From: Piscicola geometra
Taxonomy: Eukaryota > Annelida > Clitellata > Hirudinida > Piscicolidae
Length of the DNA: 64,000 nucleotides
Reading direction: 5' to 3'
Assembly (NCBI GenBank): GCA_943735955.1
Contig: OX030955.1
Coordinates: 3,074,234 to 3,138,233, forward strand
Position 1 is the stretch's first letter. Every line of letters begins with the position of its first letter. The notes beneath the pieces are model-generated. The model did no database searches and had not been told where the DNA came from. It saw only the letters and a program-made list of their open reading frames with translations. Below, piece by piece: positions 1 to 32,600 of this stretch. The position numbers were made by a program, and so were the translations under genes.

Positions 1-538
1 TACATTAGATTTGCTTTCTTTGGCAAATTCTTCATTGGCAATGTCTTCTTGGCTTTGACCACATAATTCCTATCTTGCCCGTATTTCAATTATCATAACA
101 CAAACTATTCTATTACTCCCTAACACTTTTTTATTACTCCAATCACCATCCTCGCACACTGCCTTTTCCGTAATAGCATCATCAGCCCTCCATACGTAAA
201 TGCTAAATAAGTTGTAGAACAGGCAAAATAATCTTAATAAGAATGGAGCAATATATAATTTAATTAAAATTCAAAATGGATTTTTAAATTGTTAATGATT
301 TTTTGAGTATAGGAAAACTAGTTATATTAATTGAATTATATATAATTCATTATACCTTGAAGAAGCAAAGACCGCCTTCATAAACAAAACTCGAATCAGC
401 CAAAAAAGTTCCAAGTAATTTATCTCCAAGAATAATCTGTCATTATATATTTTGACCATAGAATCCGTCAATAGGTCAATCAAGAGCACTCGAAATTGTG
501 CACGTTTTTTAATTTAATTAATCAAATACAAAAATTTA

Positions 539-835
539 TTAATTCCACCAAATCCGATCTTTAATTTGCCGTCTTAAAATGCCAAAGTGTTGGTAGTGGC
601 TGTGCAGTGGCAGAGTTATCGACTCATGGATGGCTGCCTGGAGTGGCATAGAGACGCTGCTCACATGGGGAATAATGTGTTTTCTAATTGAGTTGTATAC
701 ATCCTCATTAGGCGTCGCCTTTCTAAGATTCCGACCCGGAATACAAATAAGAAAAGTATGCATTGAAGGAAAATTAAAAATTAGCAAAAAAGAAACAATA
801 AGAATTTTGTAAGAAAAATACAAATAATAATACAT
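539..835 (-). other. Weak candidate exon or element relic
   Basis: This minus-strand reading frame is open for 98 codons in AT-rich DNA where stops are frequent. Its last two thirds have balanced, protein-like composition (for example the stretch HFGILRRQIKDRIW near the end), and the DNA under it is GC-richer than its flanks. I do not recognise the product. It could be the terminal exon of a gene to the right, a transposon relic, or chance. No partner exon was found. Confidence 0.2.
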
Positions 836-2167
836 TCAGTTGGAAAAAAATAAATATAACTTTTTAATATTTATTGTAAAAATATGCTCTAAAGAAAAAG
901 ATAAATTAAAATGTCTAAAGTAATTTCCGTGTGACGAGTACCGAAGTAGGTGTTTTGGTAGGGTGACGACTTTGAATTATTCAGAAAATGTTTGTTTAAC
1001 ACATTTTTCCAAATAAAATTTTATTTTCAAAACAGATTGTTTGTTTTACAATTTGAAAAGATATGATTTAAGTCGCACTTTTAGCTTTAATAATTTTTGC
1101 ATTTTCAAAAAGAAGTTTTAATTCTTTTTCATAGAATGCATAAGAAACTCTTCGTAGATAGGCTTTCAGCAAGACCGAGACTTAAACGATTAAGAATTAT
1201 TAATTAGAAATAACTTTTATGAATGTTGATTAATTGAAAGGCCAAGTTTTTATTCTGTTAAAATATGATTGATTTACTTAGATAATACTCTAAGCGGTAA
1301 TTAGGTACAAAGTTGAGGCTTTATAACTGCTAAATAAGTGAATGTTCAAACATTTTGATAAAAGAGTAGTTTTATTCGAATTTATGAATTTTACGAATGT
1401 TATAATAAAAATTTACTAAATTAAAATGCAATAAATGATTATCAAAAATTTTTGAGTAGATTTTAAAGTTAAAACAATAAAAAAGTTTAAATAATTTGTT
1501 TTTTGGTATTATTAAGCTAAAATATTTGTTTAAAATAAGTGTATATTGCTTATGTATTTCAATTACTGTATTTAATGATTATTTTTTGAAGCCATAACTT
1601 ATTGTTTTCTTTGGCATTCTTCTAATTACTTACTTGCTTGTCCTCTTGAATCAAAGACTGCGAAAGTGAATGAACTAACAAAAGTTTTGTTTGCATTAGA
1701 AGATAATCCAAAACACGACTTACTAAATAATCTTTTGAAAAACGATTTAATTCGTGAAAAAATGATAATGTAAATTTATTTATTATAAATTTAAAATGTG
1801 TTTTCGGAATACATGTTTTACCTATAAATATGAATATCTATATTTATAGAAATTAAAATATAATAAATATTTTATTTATTTCATAATTTGAAATATTAAA
1901 AAAATAAATTATAGTTTAGCTTCTACAGTCGAAAAATAATAAATAGGAGAGAAATATTAGAGTTTTTAGGTGAACCAATTTATTATGATTTGCCACAGTC
2001 GCTATCAATTAGAAGTCAGTTTATAAAGATTAAATATTAGTATACATATTTTTTAATATATTTTTAAAAATTCAGTATTCTTATTTATAATTATCCTTCT
2101 GATTTTCGTAGTTTCAGAGTACTAGTAATTTTATTTTTAGTAGTATGAGTAATCGTTACAAGGATAA

Positions 2168-2595
<428 letters not shown>

Positions 2596-5460
2596 GACTT
2601 ATTATTGATAACAGAAAGAATGATATAAGTAATAATTCATTTTTGAGAATAGTAGTTGTAGTACTAATGGTAGATGCTAGTATCCATTGAGCATCAATAA
2701 TTATTTTTTCATCATCGTTAGAGACTCTTAAAATTCGTATCACGTCCTAAATAACAATTTTTTTCTAACTTTAGTTCTTTGAATATTTGTATTAGAATTT
2801 CAAAATATTATTTTTTTCGAAACATAAAACTAAAGAATAAAAAATGCTAAAAAGTTTATAAAAAGAATTTATATATCAAAACATCATGTTAAACATTAGT
2901 GACTGTATTCGCGTTTGTTCTTTTCTAATTGACTTTTTTCAAGATCATTACTCTAAATGTTTAAAAAGTAAAATTAATAAATTTTTGTAAATCTCATCTA
3001 ATCAATAAAAATAATGCCTATATAAAAAGCGTATGAAAAAATGAGAAAAAAAAGTTTTATTACAACTATTCCAAGCTTAATCAAAAACTCAAAACTTTTC
3101 CTTCAACAAGTATTCAAACAACAACTATGCAAAATTTTCTTTGACTATTATCAGGAGCCTAGTAGTGGAGTAGTTCTTTAGGGAGTAATTATTTGTGACG
3201 CAATGCAATGATGATAGGAACGCTAATAAAAAGTGAAGTGTCGAAACGAGCATTACGTCCTTTGTATCTTGAACACAGCTCCTTTTCCATGAATCATTCT
3301 TTGTGTATTTATCCAATAGACTGATAAATTAGAGTATTTCGATATATATTCTAAAACACGTAAAAATATTATTTTTTGTAGAAGTTATGCTGTTCAAATA
3401 AAAATTAAACCAAAAAATATTTTTTTATTTTTATTTTTTAATATTAAAACCTTGCGATTTAAATTTTACAAAATTCTCCAACATGTTTCTAATTTCTAGA
3501 GTAACTTGAAATATCGAAACTTCAAAAATATTTTATATACTAGCTTTATAGTGATATTTTAAAAAGATAATTGGGAAATTTGGAAAATTCCATGCGCTTC
3601 TTTTTAAAACTCCAAGGCTTTAATGAAGAAAAGATTTGTTCAAGTTACGCAAGTTAAAGAAGGCTTATGTGAGTCACACACAAGATATAAGACGGCGGGA
3701 GTGAATAAAAGAGATGCAGTCGACGCTTGGTGCTTCAGATAGACATTTTCTCTCAAACACTTTTTTCGGTATAGTGATTTGCAAAACCTAAAACTTTTTT
3801 TTTGACAAAAGTTTTTTCTATTAAAAAAGTATTTTTAAGAAAATATATATAAAATCATTATCGATATCTGTCCAAGATAATTGTTCTTGATTTTAATCAC
3901 AGTTCTAATATTTAATTAAAGGTGAGAGGTTTTACATTTTTCCAATTACTTTTATGGTTCAAATCTTTTCACATTAATTTTTTTCCTTTTAATAGCTTTA
4001 TTTTCAGTGATTGAGTTAATTTGACAAAAGTTATTTTATTCCCTTATTCAATTAAATCAAGTTTGTATTATTGAAAATCATTTTAGTTTTAAAACAATAA
4101 AAAACTTCAAAAAGTAAAATACCTTAAGTAAAAGCAGAAAAATACGTATTTTTCTATTTATTCTTTTATTAAAACTGCTGTTTAAAATTTAATATTCAAA
4201 TTTAAAATATTGAATAATATAATTACAAAAGTCTTTTTTCTGTTAAAATTCTCAAATATTCTTTTATTTTTTTAATTCAACTTTTATATTATTTCTGAAG
4301 CATGACTCGTGTTTATCTTTTTTAAAATTAACTCAGCTAATCAACTTAGACTCAAAAAGCAACTTTAACATATAATTCAAAACATCACGCTCCACGCGCT
4401 GTGAGTAGGAAAAAAAGTCATTACTTTAAACTAAAGAAAACATTGAAAAATTAAAAGAGCCCAGAAAAATAATTGAAAGAATTGTTCACTAAAACACTCA
4501 CTGGAATAAAAGAAGATAAATAAATACTGGGACTAGAACGAAGAAGAAAGCAAAAACCACAAACGTGAAATACTGACCAAAAATATTTATGTCTATTTTG
4601 TATCTTTTTCAACTTCCGAATGGCATCTAACTTCTTCCTTTCTCAAACTAAGGTACTCTTTTTTTATCTCTTCATAAAAGAAGACCTTTTTCTCTAATGG
4701 CCACAAAGTAGTCGTTTTGAATGTTTAAAAAAAAGGAAGTATTTCGAAGAGACAAATATGATGAATGAGCATTTAGTTTTTCAGCGATTTAAAGTAATTC
4801 AAAACTGAAATATTTCTTTGAAACTTCCTTTTAAACGTAAAAGCTCTAAAATATTTTCCAAAATTTATCTGGATTTTAATGCAAAGTTTCTTCTTTCACG
4901 CTCTTGTCTTTCATGTTTTAAAATGCTCAAAAATGAAATAATAATAACATTTTTTGTTGAAAATTCTTCAGGTGAAACAAAATATTTATAAAGTATCAAA
5001 CATAATCGTATAATCTTTTGAAATAATCTTTAATCTCAACCATTAAACAATGAAAATATTTTAGTTGAGAAATTTAAAAATGTCCTAATTGAATATTAAA
5101 CTCATAAACTAGTTTTTAAATTTAAAAACATCTTTGCCTTATGAGATGATATAAATGAACAAAAATTCCTATTTTAAATAATAAGCGCATTCAAAGCTTC
5201 AAGTTGTAGAAAACTCCAAATTTTGTTTTAAATTCTTTTCAAAAATCGAAATATGGAAGAAATTTATTTCATTAATTCTTTATTGGATTACTCTACATGC
5301 ATGTATGGAATCGAAAAAATAAAGTTGCAAATAATGAATAAAAACATGCTTTTAAAATAAATGAAATTTATAAAAATATTGATAATCCTAAATAAAATTG
5401 CATAAAATTACTTTAAGAGAAAATAAATTTTAGTATTAAATTGATATTACACATCCAGTC

Positions 5461-24052
<18,592 letters not shown>

Positions 24053-24126
24053 AATATTAGCCATGACTTCCATGTTTTATTTAAGGATTTTAAGGTATGT
24101 TGTTACGCTCATTCTCTAGTTTACGT

Positions 24127-24132
24127 AATAAA
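24127..24132 (+). terminator. Probable GFRL polyadenylation signal AATAAA
   Basis: The first canonical AATAAA after the stop codon of the GPI-type exon, 75 bases downstream. AATAAA is common by chance in DNA this AT-rich, so the support is its position only. Confidence 0.5.
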
Positions 24133-24699
24133 CATTGTAGATTTTAAAATCTGTTTTTCTGTAATATTTCCAATTTATCTTGTTTCTTTCACTAAGATTC
24201 TTTGGGTGACTTATACATCTCAAAACTTTTTAACCTATAATCAAGAAATAGAGCTGTAAGTCCTACATAATAAAAAGTCTAATAAAAAAAAGTTAATATA
24301 CAAACATTTAATTGAATTTTTATAAATTAAAACTACCTTACTTCTTTGAAAGATCTATTTCAACATTTTATTTTTGACTTTTTATACTACATTTTTTCAC
24401 TAATAAACGAAAAATAAGGGTTGATTTGACAAAAATAAATCGTTCTTTTTAATAGTTATCTAATTTTAATTGAAAGAAAAAAATTGAAAAATAGATTTTG
24501 AAGCTGATTGAACTGTTTAAATAAATATGATAAATAGGAAAAAATAATATATTTAAATTTACGACAGTATAATAGATCATTCAATTGAGAAGTTCATCTC
24601 ACAGACACCGTCGGGTTACACGACCATTCTAAACAAGCACTAGTCACAAGACAGCATCAAACAAAGTTAAACTAATACGAAATTAAATGTCGAATGTGT

Positions 24700-24726
24700 T
24701 ATATATATATATATATATATATATAT
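24700..24726. repeat. (TA)n microsatellite
   Basis: About 13 uninterrupted TA units in the GFRL 3' flank. Confidence 0.9.
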
Positions 24727-25486
24727 GCTTTGTAGTATGAATAATAACTTTTGCAGATTTAATTTGAATGATGTATACTTATATTTACGACCTGTGAAGG
24801 TGATACAACAATGGACAAAATCGAAGGAGAAGCGAGGAGTGGAACGAGGAAAAGATGAAAGGGAAAGATGTTTAGATAAATGAGATGAAATGATGAATGG
24901 ATGATACCGAATGGTGGTGAAATGAACGTGAAACCAGAACTATCAACAGTGTATAATTTCTTTGTGGGGGTTGTTTTTGTTTATGATTATGTAGTTTTAT
25001 AAATAAAATAAATGTTTATATAATTTGATAATAAAATATTTTTCAAATATTATATTAAGTCATTTATTTAAAAAATCATAATTATTCATTCTTTTACTTC
25101 TCAAATTGTTTCTTGGCAAAATAAAAAAAATAATTTGATAAATACTTTAATAGTATGATTGAAAAATATCGAAGCCAGTTTGTTGTTGAAGAAACCAAAG
25201 TTTTGAAAAGCAAAGAGAAAGGGGTAGTTCAGAAAGAAAGGGTAATGGTCAGTTTAAAAAAACGATAATAAATTTCGCAAAATATTTAAAAATCAAGAAT
25301 TTTTTTTCTATTTTAAATATTCAAGAATAAAATATGCTTTAAACTTAATTGTCTTAAAGAAAGTTGTATTACTTATTAAAATCTTAAATAAATTAAGTAG
25401 AATGTAAAAATAAGTTGGAAATCACGTAAAAGTAAATATAATACAAATTTGAAAGTCACAATCGATTTATATTTTATCGCATAAAT

Positions 25487-25651
25487 CTAGTAAGCAATAC
25501 AGACAATGTAAAAAATAAACGAAACAAAAGGTGATGAAGATGAAATATTTGTTTGTCCATTGCACTCGAAAAAACCAATTTTCTTGCAGCATTCTATGCA
25601 ACGATCTTCTTGAGAAAGTAATGCTGATATATCAACTCGATACATAACGTT
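25487..25651 (-). CDS. Candidate terminal exon of a GPI-anchored Ly6/three-finger-like protein (partial)
   Basis: On the minus strand, after a GTTTTTTAG acceptor, the frame reads NVMYRVDISALLSQEDRC, then IECCKKIGFFECNGQTN, then SSSSP, then a hydrophobic run FVSFIFYIVCIAY and a stop. The C..CC...CN ending followed by Ser residues and a hydrophobic tail is how Ly6/uPAR (LU) domain proteins end before GPI attachment. The exon is small (54 codons) and open in one phase only. No matching N-terminal LU exon was found. It lies on the same strand as SoxD and downstream of it. The CC to CN gap (7) is longer than the usual 4, so the family call is tentative. Confidence 0.45.
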   Translation of the reverse strand, partial: NVMYRVDISALLSQEDRCIECCKKIGFFECNGQTNISSSSPFVSFIFYIVCIAY

Positions 25652-25863
25652 CTAAAAAACTGATTCAAAGATGATTATACCTTTAAAATTATTTACGATG
25701 CTTGAAGAAAAATCTTATTTTAATATTAAAAATGATAGTTTAACTAGAAAAATTAATACACTTGAATTGAGTGGAATAGAAAAAAACAGAATAATGATAA
25801 CTGAATGCTATCAATCAATTTAAATCAATGCCATCCTTCTTCAGCGATGTCGTTTGAAGAAAA

Positions 25864-26010
25864 ATGGCTTTAATTTGTCAAGCACATTGTGAATATTTCA
25901 AATTAAAAGTAATTGAGCATTCAGCCGACTCGGTTAATTTCACTGAATGCTACACTCTTTTACAAATTTGCGGAAATACATTTTTACGAAATGATAATAT
26001 TGTGAAATAA
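25864..26010 (+). other. Short Cys-containing ORF (unassigned)
   Basis: From an ATG the plus strand is open for 48 codons, with MALICQAHCEYFKLK and NFTECYTLLQICGN and five cysteines, in DNA somewhat GC-richer than its flanks. No signal peptide and no known family is recognised. It may be an exon of an unfound gene or chance. Confidence 0.2.
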
Positions 26011-26296
26011 TTAAAAACAATTAAGTTTGAAAAGTTTAATTAATAGAATATTATTAATCTGAATTTGTTAGCCATTGAGAAGACAACAATATACAAAGCC
26101 ACGCACGTGGTTGTTAGTATCTATTTGTACCCTATTCTTTGATAAGTGTTTCAAACTAGTTTAACAACGCGTAAAAATGAGGATTTTGACACTTTTTGAA
26201 GAAATTAATTAAACTTTTTCACTTTGATAAATACTGTAAGTTGTTATGAATCTTGCACTCAACAAGTCTGTAACACTTCACTTCTTCAGAAGCCGT

Positions 26297-26622
26297 CTAC
26301 GACTGTTCGTCCACCATTTTGTCAGTGACGTCATTTTCTACGTCACCAAGGTCATCTTCTTCCTCGTCCATGCTGACATCGGAATTGTTGCAGGACGACA
26401 TTTTATTGGGTGATCTGTTCGAATGGGTCATTCTGATTGGATGATCATTTTTGAAATAATAACTCATGGCTGATTGGTCGATTGGACTGCTCACGCGACC
26501 GTTGCCAAGGTGGGAGTTTACTTTCAGTTTTCTGGGCAACGAGGGTGATGCGGGTGGGTGTTGTGGAAAAACGGGAGAAGAATGGTTGATTCTTGAGTGA
26601 TGTTGGTGCAAGAAGCTGGGTC
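26297..26622 (-). CDS. SoxD: SoxD exon 9 (last): C-terminal region with acidic tail
   Basis: It begins after TTATTCAG in phase 1 and reads [18 protein letters not shown], then Ser/Pro-rich sequence, then a Glu/Asp-rich end ([18 protein letters not shown]), then a TAG stop. Vertebrate Sox5/6 also end with an acidic segment. A perfect TGACGTCA sits in the coding sequence at 26326-26333. Confidence 0.88.
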
Positions 26623-29600
26623 CTGAATAAAATGTTCATTTAGAAATGTAAATTATAAATAAAAATATTTTCAGTTTAAATTAAATTAGATTAAGAAATG
26701 TACTTATTTAATAATTTAAAGATACTTCAAATTCTTTAGTTCGAACAAGGCTAACTTACGGTTGACGCCGTCTGGATACGAGTCTTCGAAATCATTATTA
26801 ATGCATTTTTTCCTACTATTACTACCATTTTCATTAATAGTGTTAGTATTGATATTCCCTCCTTTCTTATTAACCTTGGTTGCACTGCTGCTAATACTAT
26901 CGGCGTCATTGTTATTTTTATTATTTTTACTATTATGACTATTATTATTATTGTTGTTGGTATTATTACTGTTGTTGTTGTACCAAAGGTGCCTGACGTC
27001 TTGTCTGCGGTTCTTCATCAACTGCTTGTACTCCGACACTCTCAACTTCTTGCCATCCACGATGCAAGTTCTCTTCGGACGTGGTCTGAATTTGAAACAA
27101 TGACTTCATTTAAAGACAGTTTCTATTTATTAATTATAAATTTTACTGATACAAATAATATTTTATAATTTATCTAATAAATCTTTTGTAAAAAGTGGAA
27201 AACATACGCTTCGCAGTCAACAACGGGTCACCTGTATCGATAGTCAGGATGCTTTTCCATGTGAAGTTTGCTGAGACGAGACTGTTCTTCGTAGTAGGGC
27301 TGTTTCTCAGAGTTGCTCATTGACTTCCATTTGGAACCTATTGTTTTTTTTAGATAATAAATGATGTTGGAATATTTTTGATTTTACGCTTTTTGAATAA
27401 AATTTGATTTCTACAAATTTAGAGTTTTACGAAAGCTCTAAATTCAAAACAATTCAACTAATTCCTAAAACAAAATCAGAACCCTGAAAGCTATGACACG
27501 AACCTAAGATCTTGCTGATGCTGGAGTTGTGCATGTCAGGGCAAGCTTTCAGTATCTTCCTTCTCTCTTCTCTGGCCCACACCATGAAGGCGTTCATGGG
27601 TCTCTTGACGTGTGGTTTGCTCGCCTCCTCCCTGCTCTTCACCTGCCTCACTATCTTCGGACCAAAGATCTTTGAGTCTTGAAAAAAATTAAACAATTAT
27701 TAGTTTTATATATATATATATTTATATCTCATTTGTATTTGAAGTATGTGGATGTTATAGTTTCAAGACTTAGTTACTTACCATTGATTTGAGATGACGC
27801 TGCAAACTCATCTTCTTTTTTACTTTGATAACCTTCAGAGAGTTACAATTATTTTATGGCTTCTAGTTGAAATGAACAAATTTAACAGAAGCAATTTGAA
27901 ATAATATTTCTTATTTATATTGCAAGAATTTTTCACCATCAGCTTGCAAATTAAGATCTCCATGGTTGTTTGGAGGACCTCTTTGTGAAGAGATAGTCGA
28001 TCCGTAATGGTGGTCAATTTGATTGGAAGAGAGAGGTGGAGGAGGTAGAGGATGACTGAAACGGTTGAGGAAGTGGCAAGGGAGAAGAGGGAGACCAAAG
28101 TAAGGGAGACTCAAAGGAAAGGAGTGGTGAGGTGGGAATAGATTGCGAGCAACCATCGCCTGCAAAAACTTTTCCTGCAAATAATTAAGGATTTCATTTT
28201 TTATCTAATTAATCAAAAAACAAAATAAAGCAAATATAATTATCTAATTAAGTTGGAAAAAAAAATTTAATCAATATTTTATAAAAAAGAATATTTTTTC
28301 ATACGTTTGATCGATCAAAAATGTTTTCTTTTAATTATAGTGAATCGGTATCAAAAGACTATGCACAGACGCTGCATAGGAGACGCATAATTTAAAGCAA
28401 AGACAGCATGCAAGGCACCTTATCAAAAGGAAGTTGGGGTAATGAGAGAGGGTGAAGAGAATGTTGGTGTGGATTGTGAGAATGGAGGTGGGAAGGGTGG
28501 CTTGGAAAACGAGGTTTGTTGAATTCATCCTCCGTAACACGGTCCATGAAACGTCTGCTTAATGCCTCTTTAGAATAGACCATGTCTTTGTGTGACTGGT
28601 TCAACATGTGCTGTTGCTCCAGTTGTTGCTGTTGCAAACGGAAATAAAACTCCAGGTAGCCGTTAGATGAAAAGTGGTTCTGTGGAGTTCTGAAAAGGTT
28701 GTTGTTCATGTCGCACTTGCTGCTTTCTGCGTCAGAAGCATCAGAAACTGGAGAAAGTCTTGACTTTTTAACGAACTCTGAGTCACTGTCACTGTTGCCT
28801 TGAGCATCGTTATTAACTTTGTCTTGTATGAAGCGTTTAGCAGTCGTTGAGCTACTTTTAGAGTAATTTTCATCGTCAGAGTCATTATCGTCATCATTGT
28901 TTCTAGAAGCTTCCTTCTTGATTTTGCTCTCGCTTTGGAAATCAATGTTTTCATTTTTGACTATGTCATCAGTTTCCCATTTCTCTGACTTAGCTGATGA
29001 ATTTTCAGAATATTTATTCCAATTCTCTTCAGCTTTATAACTCTCGATCTTTTTGGAGTGCACAGTTGAGAGGTTGAGAGGCATTCTCCACTCCTTTGAT
29101 CTGTTGACATCCACTTCATTGTTGTGCTCACCCGCAATCATCGCCAGACTTTTCGATGCAGTCCTTGCCTGATCCGATTTGCTGTTAATGATGCTTGCTG
29201 CAGGCGTTAAGTCCCTTGAAGTGGCATCACCGCGTGTGTTCAGTTGGAGACCTACATGCTTCACAGACAGACTAATTTCATGCGATTTCTCGCCTTTCTT
29301 CCATGTCAACTCCCTGTTTGATTCTCTTTTCACTGCGTCTTCAACGTCTAAATGCTGATCTGTATGTGTCTGTATCTTGTTATTCTTGAGTTGGAAATTT
29401 TCCTTTGAGTAATTATTTTCTTCGGCTAGGAATACTTTTTCATCTGAAATTGTTTTAAGTTTAATTTTAAAAACTGAACACAAGCTGATGTATTGGTGTG
29501 TAGATCTATAACGTAAAAATTATACTTTTTTATTCCTCATGTGATCATTTACATAAAAATTAAAATATCATTTAACATATTTTTTAAAACATTTCCCAAG

Positions 29601-32600
29601 GAACAAAGTGCATAGAATGTTAGTTGAATACATACTTAGATTTATTATTATTATTATTAATTTTAATTAGCTTTAAAATAGGACTTTTATAAAAAAGAAA
29701 TTGTTCAATTTCAAATAATAATGAAAATTAAAATGGAAATAAATTTATTCATCAAAAAGCAATATATCCAATTGTAAATGAAATTTATGAATAATAGTAA
29801 AAAAAAGTATATTTTAACTTTTATATAATTTTCAAACTAATCTATATTTATTTTTTATATTTGCCTTGCATAAATAAAAAGTCAGTACACTGAATGTACT
29901 CTTGTTTAACCTTTCAAGTTCTTACTAAGAGACCACAGAAATGTTTTTTTTTTTTATAAGATTTTTCTGCACTTGAAATTTTATTTTACATTACAAAGAT
30001 ATTCATAGTAGTTTATAGTTAATTTCGTTTTTATTAATAATGATAATAACAGATGAGAAAAAAGCTATAGAAAACTTTTGAAAAACTGAATAACCTGATA
30101 AATTAAGAGAAAAAAATTATGAAAAAGCAAGCATACAAACAAACGCACAAATAAAACTCAAAAAAACACGAAGCATCTTCACAAAGCCATGTCATTCTTT
30201 ATTTAAATGCTTTTTAGACAAGAAGCAAATTGAGGCGTCCACGGGAGGAGAAAGAGCCTAAATGATGGGCTGCGAGACACGCCAATATAAATAATAAGAT
30301 CCCCGTCATTACGCACTCCAAACAACTCTCTTTATTTTCGCCTTACAATTTGACTCATTCATTTACCGTCGCTAGAAGAGAAACTCGGCAATTTATTCAA
30401 ATTCTTATGCTGGTAATATTATTATTTTGTTTAAATACAATTTGTTTTTCTAGTTTTTATTTTTGAAAAATATTTTAAACTATTTGAGAATGTTATATTC
30501 TTTTGAAATCACTGTCAAATTAGTTTTTTATGAGAAACAGATTTTGTTTAAATTAATGATCTTAAGCATTGCAACATTTTTTTAATCTTGTCCTAATCGC
30601 TGATATTTTTAAAAGCAACAATTACTGGGATTTCGGAGATTATTTTTTTAATCAATGTCTAAATGTCATTTAAAGTTAGCTTTGTTACATTAAAAAATTA
30701 TATTAGTTTATTTTCAAATCTAAATATTTATAAAGATAGCACTGAGTGTCTATTTTAACGCTTTTTATGGATAAAATCTTTAGTACACAAAAACGCTCAT
30801 TTGAATATTAAGAGAATGATTTTAATGAGAAGATTTGTTGCAAGCTATAGACTTCTATTGGGAAAAAACTTTTAGAGAATTAGTAACTTTTTTTATGATG
30901 ATATTATTCTGACTTTAAATTGCTTCTTAACAAGATGCTAAGAATGGGAATTTAAATCTATAGTTTGAGAGAAATGAGAATCAAAGGTATATACAAATTA
31001 GTGGAAAATACAAAGAAGTGATGCAAAAAAGATCAGGGTTTGAATAATAAAATGAAGGAATTGAACAATTTCTGAATTATAATAAACAGAACGTGAAATA
31101 GAACACATAAATAAATTTAAATTTATAAAAGATTTCAAAAAATAGGTTCTAAAATTTGTAAAAAGAATGAATGAATAAAATAAAAACAAAACGCATAAAA
31201 AATAAATGCGTAAAAGGCGAAAAAATCTTGTGAAAGCATTATGCCACGGAGAGACTTCAAAAGGAATCGTCGTTTAAGCTTCGTTCGAGTGGTCAAGTGT
31301 GTGTTTGCATGTCAGGTCATTTGTGCGTGTTGGTGTGTTTAAAGGTATGTGTGTTAGTACGTTTTATTTATTTTGTTGTGTGGAATGTATGATTGAAGTG
31401 TGTTCATGTGTGTTCTTCCTTCATGAACTGTTCCTCTTTCTGTTTAAAATAAATTTTCGAAGCTATAAAAACTACACCTTTATTATCAGTAAAAAGGTAA
31501 ACTGTCTAAACTAATATTTTAAATATTTTTATTTTAAATTTTTTTCTTTTAAATTTATAATTTGACAAAGTATTTTAAAGCTTTTGCCATCAAAACTTCA
31601 CATCTTTTTAGATTTCAAAATCTTTTATTGCATTATTTTGATCAATACTTGTGAAATCTTTTCTTGTTCTTTTTCGGTTTTTTGCTCTCTAAGCTTGGCA
31701 TTTACGCTGAACTTTTCTATTCCGGTGGGAAAAACTCCAATGTAAAAACGATTTTGTTTAAATTCAAAAAGTTTTCTCTAAAAAAGATATTTAAAGAATA
31801 CGGTAACTCAATCAAATCACATTTAATTGTGAAAGTTTTTTCAGCTTTCTTCTATTAAATTTATTATTTAAAATTTGAACATTTCTTTGTAAAGGCTAAA
31901 GTTATGCAAATGTTTTAATGCCATTTAAAAGTCTGAAAAACAGTAAATAAAAAATGTACGCAATTTTTATTTTCAAACTATTCTTTTTTATAACAAAAAC
32001 TAGTTTTTACAATAATATTTATTTTTTATAGAAAATCTGTTTTTCCAATTTTTCTTGCGTTGAACTAGTTTGATAGAACTCCCAAAAATATTTGAGTTAT
32101 TTCATTCCTTTATGAATCTTTAACAAAAAATAACATTTTTATGCATTATCCTATAAAATCCCGTGTTTTTGTCGTCTGGCGTGTGACGTAACAGATCATG
32201 CAGCCAATCAAAGAGGCTTTCTGACAAATTAGCGTCTGACGTCAGCAAACGAAAGAACAGATGAATTGATGAATTGAGTAAGGAAGATTGATAGCCTTTG
32301 GGCGTAAAGGGAGGGTGAGTGAGGGTAACTCCAAGTTGAAGGGTGAATGATGTCAAATGCTACATGAGTGGGATGGAGACTGGGTATTATGGGTGCGAAG
32401 AAAAATACTAGTTTTAAGCGTTCCAATGAGCTTGCAAAATATTGCAAAGAGTATAAATTCCATATGAAACCAGTGCATACTTGCAAATTGTTTTTTAAAT
32501 TAGAAATTTTGGACAAAGTAGGTATTTATTACAAATTATTAATAAGCAATGTTCGTGAAAAAAAGATCTGAATAAAATAACTAATTCATTACTTGAAGTG

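Larger units (their letters stand above)
24053..25486. other. GFRL 3' region and intergenic spacer
   Basis: Contains the likely GFRL 3' UTR, a short (TA)n run at 24700-24726, and a purine-rich patch at 24810-24940. No gene is supported. Confidence 0.6.
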
